Assembly: GCF_000003195.3 (NCBI RefSeq)
Contig: NC_012874.2
Location: forward strand, 4,185,001 to 4,249,000
Direction: 5' to 3'
From: Sorghum bicolor
Lineage: Eukaryota; Streptophyta; Magnoliopsida; Poales; Poaceae
DNA length: 64,000 nucleotides
Shown piece by piece: positions 54,304 to 64,000 of this stretch. The notes under the pieces are model-generated. The model was not told the origin of the DNA, did no database searches, and saw only the letters and a list, made by a program, of their open reading frames with translations. Every line of letters begins with the position of its first letter. Positions within the stretch are counted from its first letter, which is position 1. The translations under genes and the position numbers were made by a program.

Positions 54304-54888
54304 ATGCGGTTGCGCCGGCGCTACGCGGAATTCCTCCGCCGGGCGTCCGCCCTGCCGTCCCTGCCGCTGGTGGCCTCTCTCCACGCCGCGGTGCTCCGGC
54401 GCGGGATCCCCGCCCTCCTCGCGGCGTCCCTCATCCAGGGCTACTCAGCCTGCGGGGACCTCCCCTCCGCGCGCGCCCTGTTCGACGAAACGCCCCCGAC
54501 GCTCTCGTCCCGCACCGCGCTCGCCGGCGCGCTCTCGGCGCACGGCCGGTGCGCGGAGGCGCTGGCGCTGCTCGCCGTCCCGGAGGCGGAGGCGGACGAC
54601 AGGGCCGTGACGGTGCTCCTGGCGGCGTGCGCGCGCGCCGGGATGGTGGCCGAGGGGAGGCGCGTGTTCGCGAGGGTGCCCCGCCCCGCGCTGCAGCACT
54701 ACACGTGCATGGTGGAGATGCTGGGACGCGCCGGGGAGGTGGACGAGGCGGAGCGGCTCGTGGCCCGGATGGAGGCGCGCCCCGACAGGGTCATCTTCGC
54801 GGCGCTCCTCGCCGCGTGCCGCGTGCACGGCCGCGTCGACGTCGCCGAGCGGGTGGCCGGGCTCATGCGCCGGTATGGCATTGCGTGA
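54304..54888 (+). CDS. short pentatricopeptide repeat (PPR)-like protein
   Basis: A single exon of 194 residues. After MRLRRRYAEFLRRASAL come degenerate PLS-class PPR units: HAAVLRRGIPALLAASLIQG, YSACGDLPSARALFDE, then ALAGALSAHGRCAEALALL. A typical PPR-E-type end follows (CARAGMVAEGRRVF, then HYTCMVEMLGRAGEVDEAE, RLVARMEARPDRVIFAALLA and ACRVHGRVDVAERVAGLM). PLS/E proteins act in plastids or mitochondria in site-specific RNA editing or processing. This one has only four to five repeats where most have ten or more, and it lacks a DYW domain. It could be a genuinely small member or a truncated gene. No clear transit peptide was seen. Very GC-rich, as usual for intronless grass PPR genes. Confidence 0.7.
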   Translation: MRLRRRYAEFLRRASALPSLPLVASLHAAVLRRGIPALLAASLIQGYSACGDLPSARALFDETPPTLSSRTALAGALSAHGRCAEALALLAVPEAEADDRAVTVLLAACARAGMVAEGRRVFARVPRPALQHYTCMVEMLGRAGEVDEAERLVARMEARPDRVIFAALLAACRVHGRVDVAERVAGLMRRYGIA

Positions 54889-57447
54889 AAACTCGCGGTC
54901 TGACTAATGCATCAGCAGTTGAAATGCAGTTGAGTTCAGACCCGAGATCTGATCATCCATCATCGTGCTTCTTTTGCGATGATTCCCTGGACATGAATCT
55001 GACTGTGGTTGCCTGTTAGTACATTGGATTTTATTCAGTCGTTCATCCAGCAAGAGTCCCTCCTAGCTGGTAAAATCAGAAATCTGTTCACTGACTTGCT
55101 GTCTGCTGTGGGTGGTAAGGTCTTCAGGTCAGTTTTGGCATCACATGAACATTGTGCCTGAATGCAACAAATGCCCATGTGTGTATATAGATTGTCATGT
55201 CAATTTTCTTGTCTCAGACGGTAAATTGTCACATCAACTTTACTGGAGCTAGCAGTGCAGTCAGGACTTGTGAAAAATGGATGCTGGATTACAAAAGTTT
55301 AACTTCTAGGCCTTGTTTAGTTTCAAAAAATTTTGCAAAATAGAAATAGTAGCACTTTCGTTTGTATTTGACAAATATTATCCAATCATAAACTAACTAG
55401 ACTCAAAAGATTTGTCTCGTCAATTCCGATCAAACTGTGTAATTAGTTTTTATTTTCGTCTATATTTAATACTCCATGCATGCGTCTAAAGATTTGATGT
55501 GACCGAGAATCTAGAAAATTTTGCAAATCTTTTTGGGAACTAAACAAGGCCCTAGTAAAGTTTTGTGCAACAAGGGTCTGATTGGGACTTCCATGAAACT
55601 GACAAATTAGGCGTTGCTGTCATGTCGGGAAACTTGTGGTGAGGCATGCTTGAAATTAAGGTCTAGAAGCTGCTGAATTTCCAACATCTTCTGTGGTAGG
55701 AAATGCATTTTGCTGACATTGTTGGAAATGGAATGGCCGCTTGTGCTTAGAAAGCCAGTACTTGAATTGGTATTGTGCTATAACGGAGACATGCCTGAAG
55801 TAAGAATCTTAACAACCAGATTTATTCGGTGCCATACTTCCTGAGTTAACATGAAGAATGTCATCTGACTGGAACTCTGAAGATTCTTCTTATAATTAGG
55901 ATATGGCTGTGCCTCTGTGACAGAATTCAAAGTTGGGCCTAGGAATTTCAAAGATTCTGATACTGTTGCTGACCAAAAAAAGCAACTTAAATTGCAAGCT
56001 TGAAACCTGGACCACAGTAGCAGGCGAGACAAATACTGCACATATGCTTGGAGTATAGCAATCTTACCAGTCGACGCTGTCTCGTGTTGAGTTGACATTA
56101 AGCCTGGCCTGTGATTGGAGCACTTCAGACTTCACATCATTTGGATAACTCACATATGGCTGTAATAGACTTGCAGAAAGTTGGGCCAGTGTATTTCGCA
56201 GATTCTGGTACTGATCCTGAATTCCTGACTGAAGACAAATCAACTGAGGGCTGGAAACACATTACCAGGTAAGGCAGAAGAAACGGATAAACGCATAAGC
56301 ATCAGCATCTTTGGCCTTCCTTGCATCCAAAGCAACTCACAAAGGGAAATTTCATGGTATTCTCCATGTCCAGCAATTCCGCGGCTGGCAGGGTAATTCT
56401 CTCCTCTGCCAAACATCTGTACGCTGATGCTGATCCCTGACAGGGAGAGGCACCCAGAGTCGGAGGTTGGCAGCCAGCTGAAGCAAGCCTGAAGGTGAGC
56501 TCGACTACCACAGTGGCATCTGACGAAGAACCTGCCACCGTGCACTTGTACAGGCTACAAGTATATATACAGGTTCGAAGAATGTACCAGATTCAGATAC
56601 CTGTGCCGCAGTGGCGTTTGCTGCACGGCGGGCTGTCTGCCAAGAACAGCCCATGGCCGTTGCTTTCGGTCTTTTACTAGGGCAGCACTGCCAAGCGTGC
56701 AAGGCTCCAACTCAGCTGCCGAGTCGACTCCAATGAGCGTCGCTTTCAGTCTTGGTTCTATGCTAATCTGCCTGTACATGAAGAATGCCATGACGATATG
56801 TGCACTTCTGTCTCTATCTCCCTGCTGAATGCTGATTGATAAAAAGAGCTGTTCTATGCTAAGCCAAATTTTAGAGCAAGTATGCCAAATTCCGTTGTAA
56901 CTTATGACCGGGAAGTTTCATCATAATTTCTATGTGTTCTTTTTTTCTCTCCAATGAAGTCAAACTAATTCCTGGTAAATTCCTGATTCACGCATTTCAA
57001 ACGGGTCCTCAAGAAGGTTCAGAAGAAGTTTCATCATAATTTGTATTCTGTATACAGATCTTGTAAAACCAATCTACTCCAATTTTTTTCAACTGGAATT
57101 CATGACCGTGGCCTGTGGCCCGTGGAGGAGCAGCAGCTGGAAGCATCTGGCACCGTCGATTTCCTCACAACCTTCATCTGAGCCGTTGCTTTCGCGTGTG
57201 GCCTTCCCGTTGTCGCCCGACAGGGTCCACCTCACCGCCTCCATGCCGCCACCGCAACCGGCGCCGGGGCCCGCGAAATCGCCTCGACCGCTGCTTTTCT
57301 TCCTCCTCCTCCTCGCCCCATCCGTTCCACTCATCCGCCACCACCACCACCACCGCCCTCCCTCCACTACCACTCCACCACCGCCGCAGCCAGCCTCCCG
57401 CCGCAGCGCCTTATCCGGCTATCCCCACCCGCCGCCGCATCGTCCAC
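54889..57447. other. intergenic, probably PPR 3' UTR and DGD1 promoter; no other gene
   Basis: Besides the MITE at 55309-55551, two related segments are visible: about 55921-55975 (AGTTGGGCCTAGGAATTTC, then AGATTCTGATACTG) and about 56172-56230 (AGTTGGGCCAGTGTATTTC, then AGATTCTGGTACTG). No domain-bearing ORF. Confidence 0.5.
55309..55551 (+). mobile_element. GGCCTTGTTTAG-family MITE, copy 6
   Basis: GGCCTTGTTTAGTTTC to GGGAACTAAACAAGGCC, 243 bp, with a perfect CTA duplication (55306-55308 and 55552-55554). Confidence 0.85.
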
Positions 57448-60400
57448 ATGGCCAGCTTCGGCGTCGACACCCGCCCGGCCGCCGCGGCCTCCGGCGGCGG
57501 TGGCGGAGCGGGGACGACGGGTGAAGGTGCGCTCTCGTTCCTCTCCCGCGGGCTGCGGGAGGACCTCCGCCTCATCCGGGCGCGGGCCGAGGAGCTCGAG
57601 ACGTTCCTGAGCGCGCCGGTGCCGGAGCCCGAGCTGTTCGCGCGCCTCCGCCGCGCCTACTCGTCCTCGGCGTCCTCGGCGCGGACGCGGCTGGACCTGT
57701 CCGCGATCGGGAAGGCGTTCGAGGCCGACGCGTGGAGTGGCGCCAGGGCCGCCAGGTGGAGGTGGGAGGCGGAGGAGGCCGAGGAGTGGGAGCCCGTCAG
57801 GATGGTCAAGGCACGCCTCAGGGAGCTCGAGCGGAGGACGCAGGCCCAGTCGCCCAGCGACATGCTGCACAAGCTCAAGCTCAGCTTGGTAAGCTTCCTA
57901 AAAACTTTTGGTAATACTTCACTGTTGATTAGGAAGAGGATATACTAAACCTTGAGAAGCAAGCAACAGGCACAACGCAAAATCTAACATGTCGCAAATT
58001 GAGCAGGACTCTCAACTTACTTGAGTGTGTGTGTGTTTTTTCTTTCAATTGGAAGAAGTTGATTGTGGAAATTGTGCAGTTCCCTTGGTGTCAAATGGAG
58101 ATGTTTGTTTGAATTTATATGGGAATAAACTCTCATGCGATTCAAACTGAATTGCTTTGTGGACACAAATTTAATGTGGAATCGTGCATATCTTTTTAGT
58201 AGCTTTGCTAAATAGTATTTTTATGATCCAAAGAGTACTTGTGAATTTGAAAAACAAAGTGTGAAAATAAAGATTTTGGTTAGTATACTTAACATATTTG
58301 GAAGAAAATGAGGCTAGAAGGAGCACTCTGTGACTGTTAGCTGCTCAATGGATTTGATATTTTTGTTATGTGCGGCGCCATATAATAGAATTTGGTTAGA
58401 ATTGAAATTACAAATCGAGTACCGAATGAGTTAAGGAAGGTAGTAATATTATAATCAATTGGAGGTTCAAAGCTCATAGAGATGTTCTTCTGTGAAGTCT
58501 ACTACAAGTTTAACCAATTTTATTTTCTCCATATTAGATTTATATAAACGGAACTTATAGAGCTTGACTAGAATTCAACAATGAAAAGTCAGCAGCTGGA
58601 AATTTAGTCATAGTCTTCACTTTTCAATAGATTCAGTATCTGCATATTCATGTAATTTACACTGGCTTGGAACATGTCAATCTTAATTAAGCTTATCTCG
58701 GGATATACATGATGCAGACTGCTCTTGTTCCTGTAGCAGATTAATTGATGCACCATTGCACTTCTTATTGCAGAAATCTATGACCTTTGCGCCTGAAACA
58801 TCTGAGGTTAGTCCTCTGGATTCACTTCTTGTTGCACGATCCTGTCAAGGAGATTCACTTCTGAAATCTTTTGCTCATAGTGGCATCTTGTATTTGCTTA
58901 AAATTAATTACTGACTTCTGACAGTGACTTTTGCAAGAATGTTCAATCTAAATCAAAATCATTATGTTAAATGTTGCTTTCAATACATTACTTATGTAAA
59001 GTAATATGGTCACTATGTAACACTTTCCCGAAATCCTGGTACAACTAATCTCTTTTGTATATCTTTGTAAATCCTTATTAAGCAAAAGATGAACATTCCA
59101 TCTTGTTAGAACACAGTCTAGTCAATCTTGTCCACTTTTGCATTCTCATAACTAGTATCGCTCTTGTGTCTTGTGCATGCAGGATGTTCCACCACTGGAT
59201 TTAGGAGAACTTCTTGCTTATTTTGTAAAACAATCTGTACCACTATTTGACCAACTTGGTATAAAAAGAGGTAACATGCTTGATTTTTGTTTACAATAGC
59301 TATAATGTTTAGCTTGCATTGAGCTGATTATTCTTTCTCATCTGCTTTAGATGTATGTGACAAGTTGGTGGAGTCTCTATGCAGCAAGCGCAAGGACCAC
59401 CCTGCATATAGGTTCTTGTCAGAAAGTGAACCATCTTCATTGAGAAATGACAATGTTGGGGATGAACTCGACCTAAGAATAGCTAGTGTCCTACAGAGTA
59501 CAGGACACCATTATGAAGGTGGATTTTGGAGTGATGGCCCTAAGTCTGACATATCTGGCAAGAGACATGTTGCCATAGTCACCACTGCCAGTCTTCCCTG
59601 GATGACTGGAACGGCTGTGAATCCTTTGTTTCGAGCTGCATACTTGGCTAAATCTTCCAAGCAAGATGTAACTTTGGTAGTGCCCTGGCTTTGTAAGTCG
59701 GATCAAGAACTTGTGTACCCCAATAGCATGACTTTTAGTTCACCACAAGAGCAAGAAACTTATATGAGGAATTGGCTGGAGGAAAGAGTTGGTTTCAAGA
59801 CAGACTTCAAAATATCGTTTTATCCTGGAAAGGTAACTTTCTTTTTCAGCACAATGTTTGAACACTATGTGCAATAGCTCATTTAGTTGCATTTTTTTCC
59901 AACTACAGTTTCAAAAAGAAAGGAGAAGCATAATTCCCGCTGGGGACACTTCACAGTTTATACCATCAAAGGAAGCTGATATTGCAATCTTGGAAGAGCC
60001 CGAGCACCTCAACTGGTATCATCATGGGAAACGTTGGACAGACAAATTCAATCATGTGGTCGGTGTAGTGCATACAAATTATTTGGAGTACATCAAGAGG
60101 GAGAAGAATGGTGCTATTCAGGCCTTTTTCGTTAAGCATATTAATAACCTGGTCGCCAGAGCTTATTGCCATAAGGTACTCAACGAAATATGTTATTCCT
60201 CTGATGTTTGACCCATCCGTGTGATGTGTGGTTGTAGGCTATATAACAAGCTGTCTATTGTTTGTTGTGGGCTGATGGAATTTGTGCTATGTAGATTTTG
60301 CGGCTGTCTGGTGCTACTCAAGATCTGCCCAAGTCGATGATCTGCAATGTGCATGGTGTGAACCCAAAGTTTCTGGAGGTCGGAGAGAGGATAGCAGCAG

Positions 60401-61315
60401 AGCGGGAGTCTGGCCAGCAATCCTTCTCTAAAGGAGCTTATTTTCTGGGGAAGATGGTATGGGCCAAGGGTTACAGAGAGTTAATAGATTTGTTCGCAAA
60501 GCACAAGAGTGATTTGGAAGGCTTCAAGCTGGACATCTATGGGAACGGCGAGGATTCACACGAGGTGCAATCGGCTGCCAGGAAGTTGAATCTGAACCTC
60601 AACTTTCATAAAGGCCGGGACCATGCTGATGATTCTCTTCATGGGTAAAAGACCACTCAGTTGCCTTTTTCAAACACCCGTCTGCCTGCCTATATGTGAT
60701 GATGTTATATCATTATTCTCTTGTCAATTTGAATGCCTGTCCTCCTGTTCCATTTCCAGGTACAAGGTTTTCATAAACCCGAGCATCAGCGACGTCCTCT
60801 GCACCGCGACCGCGGAGGCGCTAGCGATGGGCAAGTTTGTGGTGTGCGCCGACCATCCATCCAACGACTTCTTCCGGTCGTTCCCCAACTGCCTGACCTA
60901 CAAAACATCCGAGGACTTCGTCGCCAGAGTGAAGGAAGCCATGACGCGCGACCCGCAGCCGCTGACCCCCGAGCAGCGGTACGACCTGTCCTGGGAGGCC
61001 GCCACCCAGCGGTTCATGGAGCACTCCGAGCTCGACAAGGTCCTGAACAGCGACAGCAGCAGCGAATGCACCAGCTCCGTCACCACTGAATCCGGCAAGA
61101 GCAGGGACACAAGGATGAGGAGATCCGCCTCGGCGCCGAACATGTCGGACGTCGTGGACGGTGGCCTGGCGTTCGTGCACTACTGCTTCACCGGCAGCGA
61201 GCTCCTGAGGCTGTCGACGGGCGCCGTCCCCGGAACCCGGGACTACAACAAGCAGCATAGCTTGGACCTCCACCTCCCACCGCCCCAGGTACAGAACCCG
61301 GTCTACGGCTGGTAG
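57448..61315 (+). CDS. DGD1: digalactosyldiacylglycerol synthase 1, chloroplastic
   Basis: Seven exons (57448-57888, 58774-58806, 59183-59270, 59351-59832, 59909-60175, 60295-60644 and 60760-61315) give 738 residues with consistent phases. The enzyme adds galactose from UDP-galactose to monogalactosyldiacylglycerol, making DGDG at the chloroplast outer envelope. Diagnostic DGD1 blocks are [55 protein letters not shown] and [29 protein letters not shown] and [18 protein letters not shown] (the nucleotide-sugar-binding EX7E-like region of GT4 enzymes) follow. The protein ends VQNPVYGW, matching the family terminus. The N-terminal extension (about 1-185), which in DGD1 but not DGD2 supports envelope attachment and lipid transfer, is present but clearly shorter than in Arabidopsis. 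The start is the first in-frame ATG (MASFGVDT); the frame upstream opens only from a GTG. Confidence 0.95.
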
Positions 61316-61766
61316 TAATTCCTAGCGTTAGCAGTATACAGGTGTAGTCGTATCTCTCTCTATATAGCTCTACAGTCTGTAACACTAGCGTTTTCATCTC
61401 TGGTGGCAAAGGCAAGCCATGTTCATTTTTGTTTTGTTTTTTTTTTTGAAATAAACGGTGGGGAGAGTTTCCCCCACCTAGCTGGAATTTTATTTCAAGA
61501 GAGCTCCATTGTCAAGCCACGGAGTTTTGAGCAGAGTTACAGAACAGGAGACATTGCAACCTCGTTCAGTCTGGGCAGATCGAAGTGTTGGGGGCTCCTC
61601 AGGGTTGAGGTGTATTGTAGCTGCATTTTATTGTATCGATGAATGAAACATGCACGCGCATGCTGCGTCGTGCTGTTGCTGGTCTCGCTGCCGTGTCTGG
61701 TAGCTACAGTAGCTACTACCATGCATGATGCATGCCATAGTACACCAAAGGTGGTTGGTGGCGACG
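61316..61766. other. DGD1 3' UTR and spacer
   Basis: The stretch after the DGD1 stop includes an AATAAA-like AAATAAAC near 61449 and a T-run. No further gene is recognised. Confidence 0.5.
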
Positions 61767-62009
61767 GGCCTTGTTTAGTTCCAAATTTTTTTAGAAAATC
61801 GACACCGTAGCATTTTCGTTTGTATTTGACAAATATTGTCCAATCATGGACTAACTATACTCAAAAGATTTGTCTCGTCAATTCCGACCAAACTGTGTAA
61901 TTAGTTTTTATTTTCGTCTATATTTAATACTTCATGCATGCGTTTAAAGATTCGATGTGACGAAGAATCTGAAAAATTTTGCAAAATTTTTTGGAAACTA
62001 AACAAGGCC
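61767..62009 (+). mobile_element. GGCCTTGTTTAG-family MITE, copy 7
   Basis: GGCCTTGTTTAGTTCC to GGAAACTAAACAAGGCC, 243 bp. The flanks ACG and AGC do not match. Confidence 0.8.
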
Positions 62010-62401
62010 AGCGCACTGGTACTGCATCGGAACCCCACACGACGACCATGTCCCTGTGTTATATGTTTGCACCGCACTGCATTGTCCGATTCAAGTGCTG
62101 TGTACTGGTACTGTACTGTGCTACTGTTGATGCTGCCTACACTTTGTTCTAGGCTCTACCTACCTACTGCATGAACGTGGTGGTGTGCACTGTTTAGCTA
62201 GGGGCAGTGTACCATCGACTGTCATGATTGGTGAGCCATGGCTTTGGGGGAGAATGGAGCTGGAATGTCCGTGTGACCGTGCCTGGTAAGAGTACGTACA
62301 ATACAGGAGGCCACTGATGATGGGGTTCAGTGCAGTGCCCAGTGGGTAGAGAGAGAGAGATTATGAGAAGAGAGCTCTAGAGCTTAGCCCTACAGTACCT
62401 A
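62010..62401. other. intergenic spacer between MITEs
   Basis: Contains repeated GTACTG/ACTGTACTG words and a short GAGAGAGAGA tract near 62350. No gene recognised. Confidence 0.45.
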
Positions 62402-62639
62402 GGCCTTGTTTAATTCCAAAAAAAATTGTAAAATTTTCTAAATTTTCTATCATATTAAATCTTGCGGCACATGCATACAACATTAAATATAAATAAAAAA
62501 AACTAATTATATAGTTACATGTAATTTGTGAGATGAATCTTTTGAGGTTAGTTAGTTCATGATTCGACGATATTTATTAAATACAAACGAAAGTACTACG
62601 ACGCGTATTTTGCTAAAAATTTTGGAACTAAGCAAGGCC
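62402..62639 (-). mobile_element. GGCCTTGTTTAG-family MITE, copy 8
   Basis: GGCCTTGTTTAATTCC to GGAACTAAGCAAGGCC, 238 bp. The flanks CTA and GTA differ by one base. The interior is in the reverse orientation to copy 7. Confidence 0.75.
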
Positions 62640-62904
62640 GTAGCTGCTATGAGATGCGCCACGTCACTCTTTGCTGGGCATGTGTGGGTTGTGTGGTCCG
62701 TGGTGCCCTGCCCTGTGGGTATCTCGTTACAGGCGGCCAGGAGTGCAGGACGGGGCAGGGGCAGCGTAGCCTGTGGGCCTTTTCTCCTATCCCTGTTGCC
62801 ATTGCCACCGAGCCCTGGCAGGGTAGGGTGGTGCCGCCCTGTTTCAACTTTTTTTTTTATGCAGTATATTTGCTACTCGTACGCCCTTCGCGAGTGAAAA
62901 CGAA

Positions 62905-63129
62905 CTTAAGTTCACTCAAAAATCAATTTTTTTAAAAATTTCTCGTCACATTAAATCTTACGGCACAGGTATAAAACATTAAATATAGTAAAAAACTAAT
63001 TACATAATTTGTCTATAAATCGCGAGATGAATCTTTTGAGTCTAGTTAGTTTATAATTAGACAATATTTACCACAAACAAATGAAAGTGCTACACGAAAA
63101 CCAAAAAAGTTTTGGAACTAAACAAGGCC
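62905..63129 (-). mobile_element. GGCCTTGTTTAG-family MITE, copy 9, left end eroded
   Basis: The right terminus GGAACTAAACAAGGCC and the reversed interior (CACATTAAATCTTACGG, then GAGTCTAGTTAGTTTA) are intact. The left end is not recognisable, so the start is approximate. Confidence 0.65.
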
Positions 63130-64000
63130 TTCATGTATTTCACTTTAAAACATGTGGCTGATGCCCACGGTGATTTGTTGTCAGAAAAAAAATACTATTC
63201 TATGAATGAAAAAGAGTGAATGATTCTGAACGCAGCTAACATTCAAGCCAAAATCAACCATACTTTTCCAGTCATAGATCAATGTTTTTCTCTCGCAATA
63301 AATCAGCATCTGCCGTAGAAACGTTTCAGCGAATAGGGCAGAAGGAGGAAAAAGGTTAGCAAAAAATGAACGAAGTGATTGTCGAGATCCGAAAAACAAT
63401 GCGGGAATGCTAACACATAGAATCAAGAAACATCACTTCGCATGTTGATCTTACTGACCCCACATGGCAATATTGTCAAGCCATAATTAATTGTCTTTCT
63501 TACCATACAAGCATCTCCAATGGTTTGCCATTTGCACTTGCTATCCTTGTTTATTTGGAAAAAACAACAAATTTAATTCTCCAATAGTTTGCTAAAGGAC
63601 TTGCCAAATTTTGAGAAGTTGCTATTCAGGGGTGCTCCACGCGCAAATTTGCGCGCACTCCGCGACTTGCCATCGCGCCAAGAAGCCCGTGTCGCCCCTT
63701 CTCCCGCGCTGTCTCGGAATTTTCCGGACTCCTTCCTGCGCGTCTCCAAGTCTCCTTGCTCGTCATATAAATCGTCGCGTCGTTCGGTCTCCCTCACCGA
63801 TGAGATTGAGTCCCTCGCGTCACTGAATAGATCGAGCTCGTCGCAGCGCCGCGGTGGTCATCGCTGCCCCGTCCTATTGCCTCCGTCGTCTGCGCAGCCG
63901 TCCTCCGTCGTCGTCCACGCGGCCTCCGTCCATCGTCGTACGCACGACCGTCGTCCGTCATCATCTGGGCGGCCTCCGTCCGTCGTCGTCCGTGCGGCTG
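63130..64000. other. intergenic; possible start of an uncharacterised element or gene at the window edge
   Basis: After AT-rich sequence, GCATCTCCAATGGTTTGCC near 63511 resembles the terminal repeat of PIF-type MITEs. From about 63640 the sequence becomes GC-rich, with a CGTCGTCCGTC-type repeated motif (63860-64000) that runs off the window. No protein domain is recognised. Confidence 0.4.

Noticed and set aside
57115..57447. 111-residue N-terminal extension of DGD1
   Set aside because: The frame is open but starts at GTG and contains no ATG before 57448; the composition is Arg/His/Pro-rich leader sequence.
1..64000. tRNA or rRNA genes
   Set aside because: No segment with convincing A/B boxes or rRNA similarity was seen by eye; a tRNAscan run would be needed to exclude them fully.

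Overview
The window looks like a gene-island segment of a grass nuclear genome, most likely Sorghum or a close Andropogoneae relative. The reasons are spliced genes with GT-AG introns, GC-rich first exons in AT-rich surroundings, a monocot-type clock gene, and dense Stowaway, Tourist and hAT MITEs together with LTR and LINE elements. The species is an inference; I could not run a search.

Seven host genes are supported. (1) A PRR95-type clock pseudo-response regulator, + strand, 5706-10085, 8 exons, with evening-element-like motifs upstream. (2) A secreted, proline-rich, probably GPI-anchored wall protein, +, 11230-11925. (3) An AIF/FSP1-like FAD-NAD(P)H oxidoreductase, +, 14450-15724, 2 exons. 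(4) An atypical MKK10-class MAP kinase kinase, -, 32374-33468, intronless. (5) A soluble epoxide hydrolase, -, 38232-40200, 5 exons. (6) A short PPR-like protein, +, 54304-54888. (7) A chloroplast digalactosyldiacylglycerol synthase DGD1, +, 57448-61315, 7 exons. They serve unrelated pathways (clock, wall, redox, signalling, detoxification, organelle RNA, galactolipids), and nothing suggests co-regulation.

The rest is mostly transposon-derived. The largest unit is a roughly 5.5-kb PIF/Harbinger-like element (about 40605-53869). It carries a DDE transposase and a Myb/SANT-like protein, both frameshifted, plus two extra genes not normally listed for this superfamily. One is an RNase H1 N-terminal (hybrid-binding) domain joined to a C-terminal membrane segment. 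The other, on the opposite strand, is an intact GRF-zinc-finger protein, also with a C-terminal membrane segment. A 7.7-kb LTR retrotransposon sits inside the Myb-like ORF (43235-50945) with a perfect CTGGT target duplication and two tandem retropepsin-like domains. This Harbinger cargo is the best candidate here for something undescribed.

Other mobile DNA: an LTR element reduced to LTRs, PBS and PPT (17321-19043); a 5'-truncated LINE (23015-24942) and a second LINE scrap (26329-26530); a decayed hAT (DUF4371-type) transposase just upstream of the MKK10 promoter (33600-35041); about ten copies of a roughly 243-bp MITE with GGCCTTGTTTAG ends and 3-bp target duplications; and several Tourist and Stowaway MITEs with identifiable target duplications. 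No tRNA, rRNA or CRISPR array was recognised.
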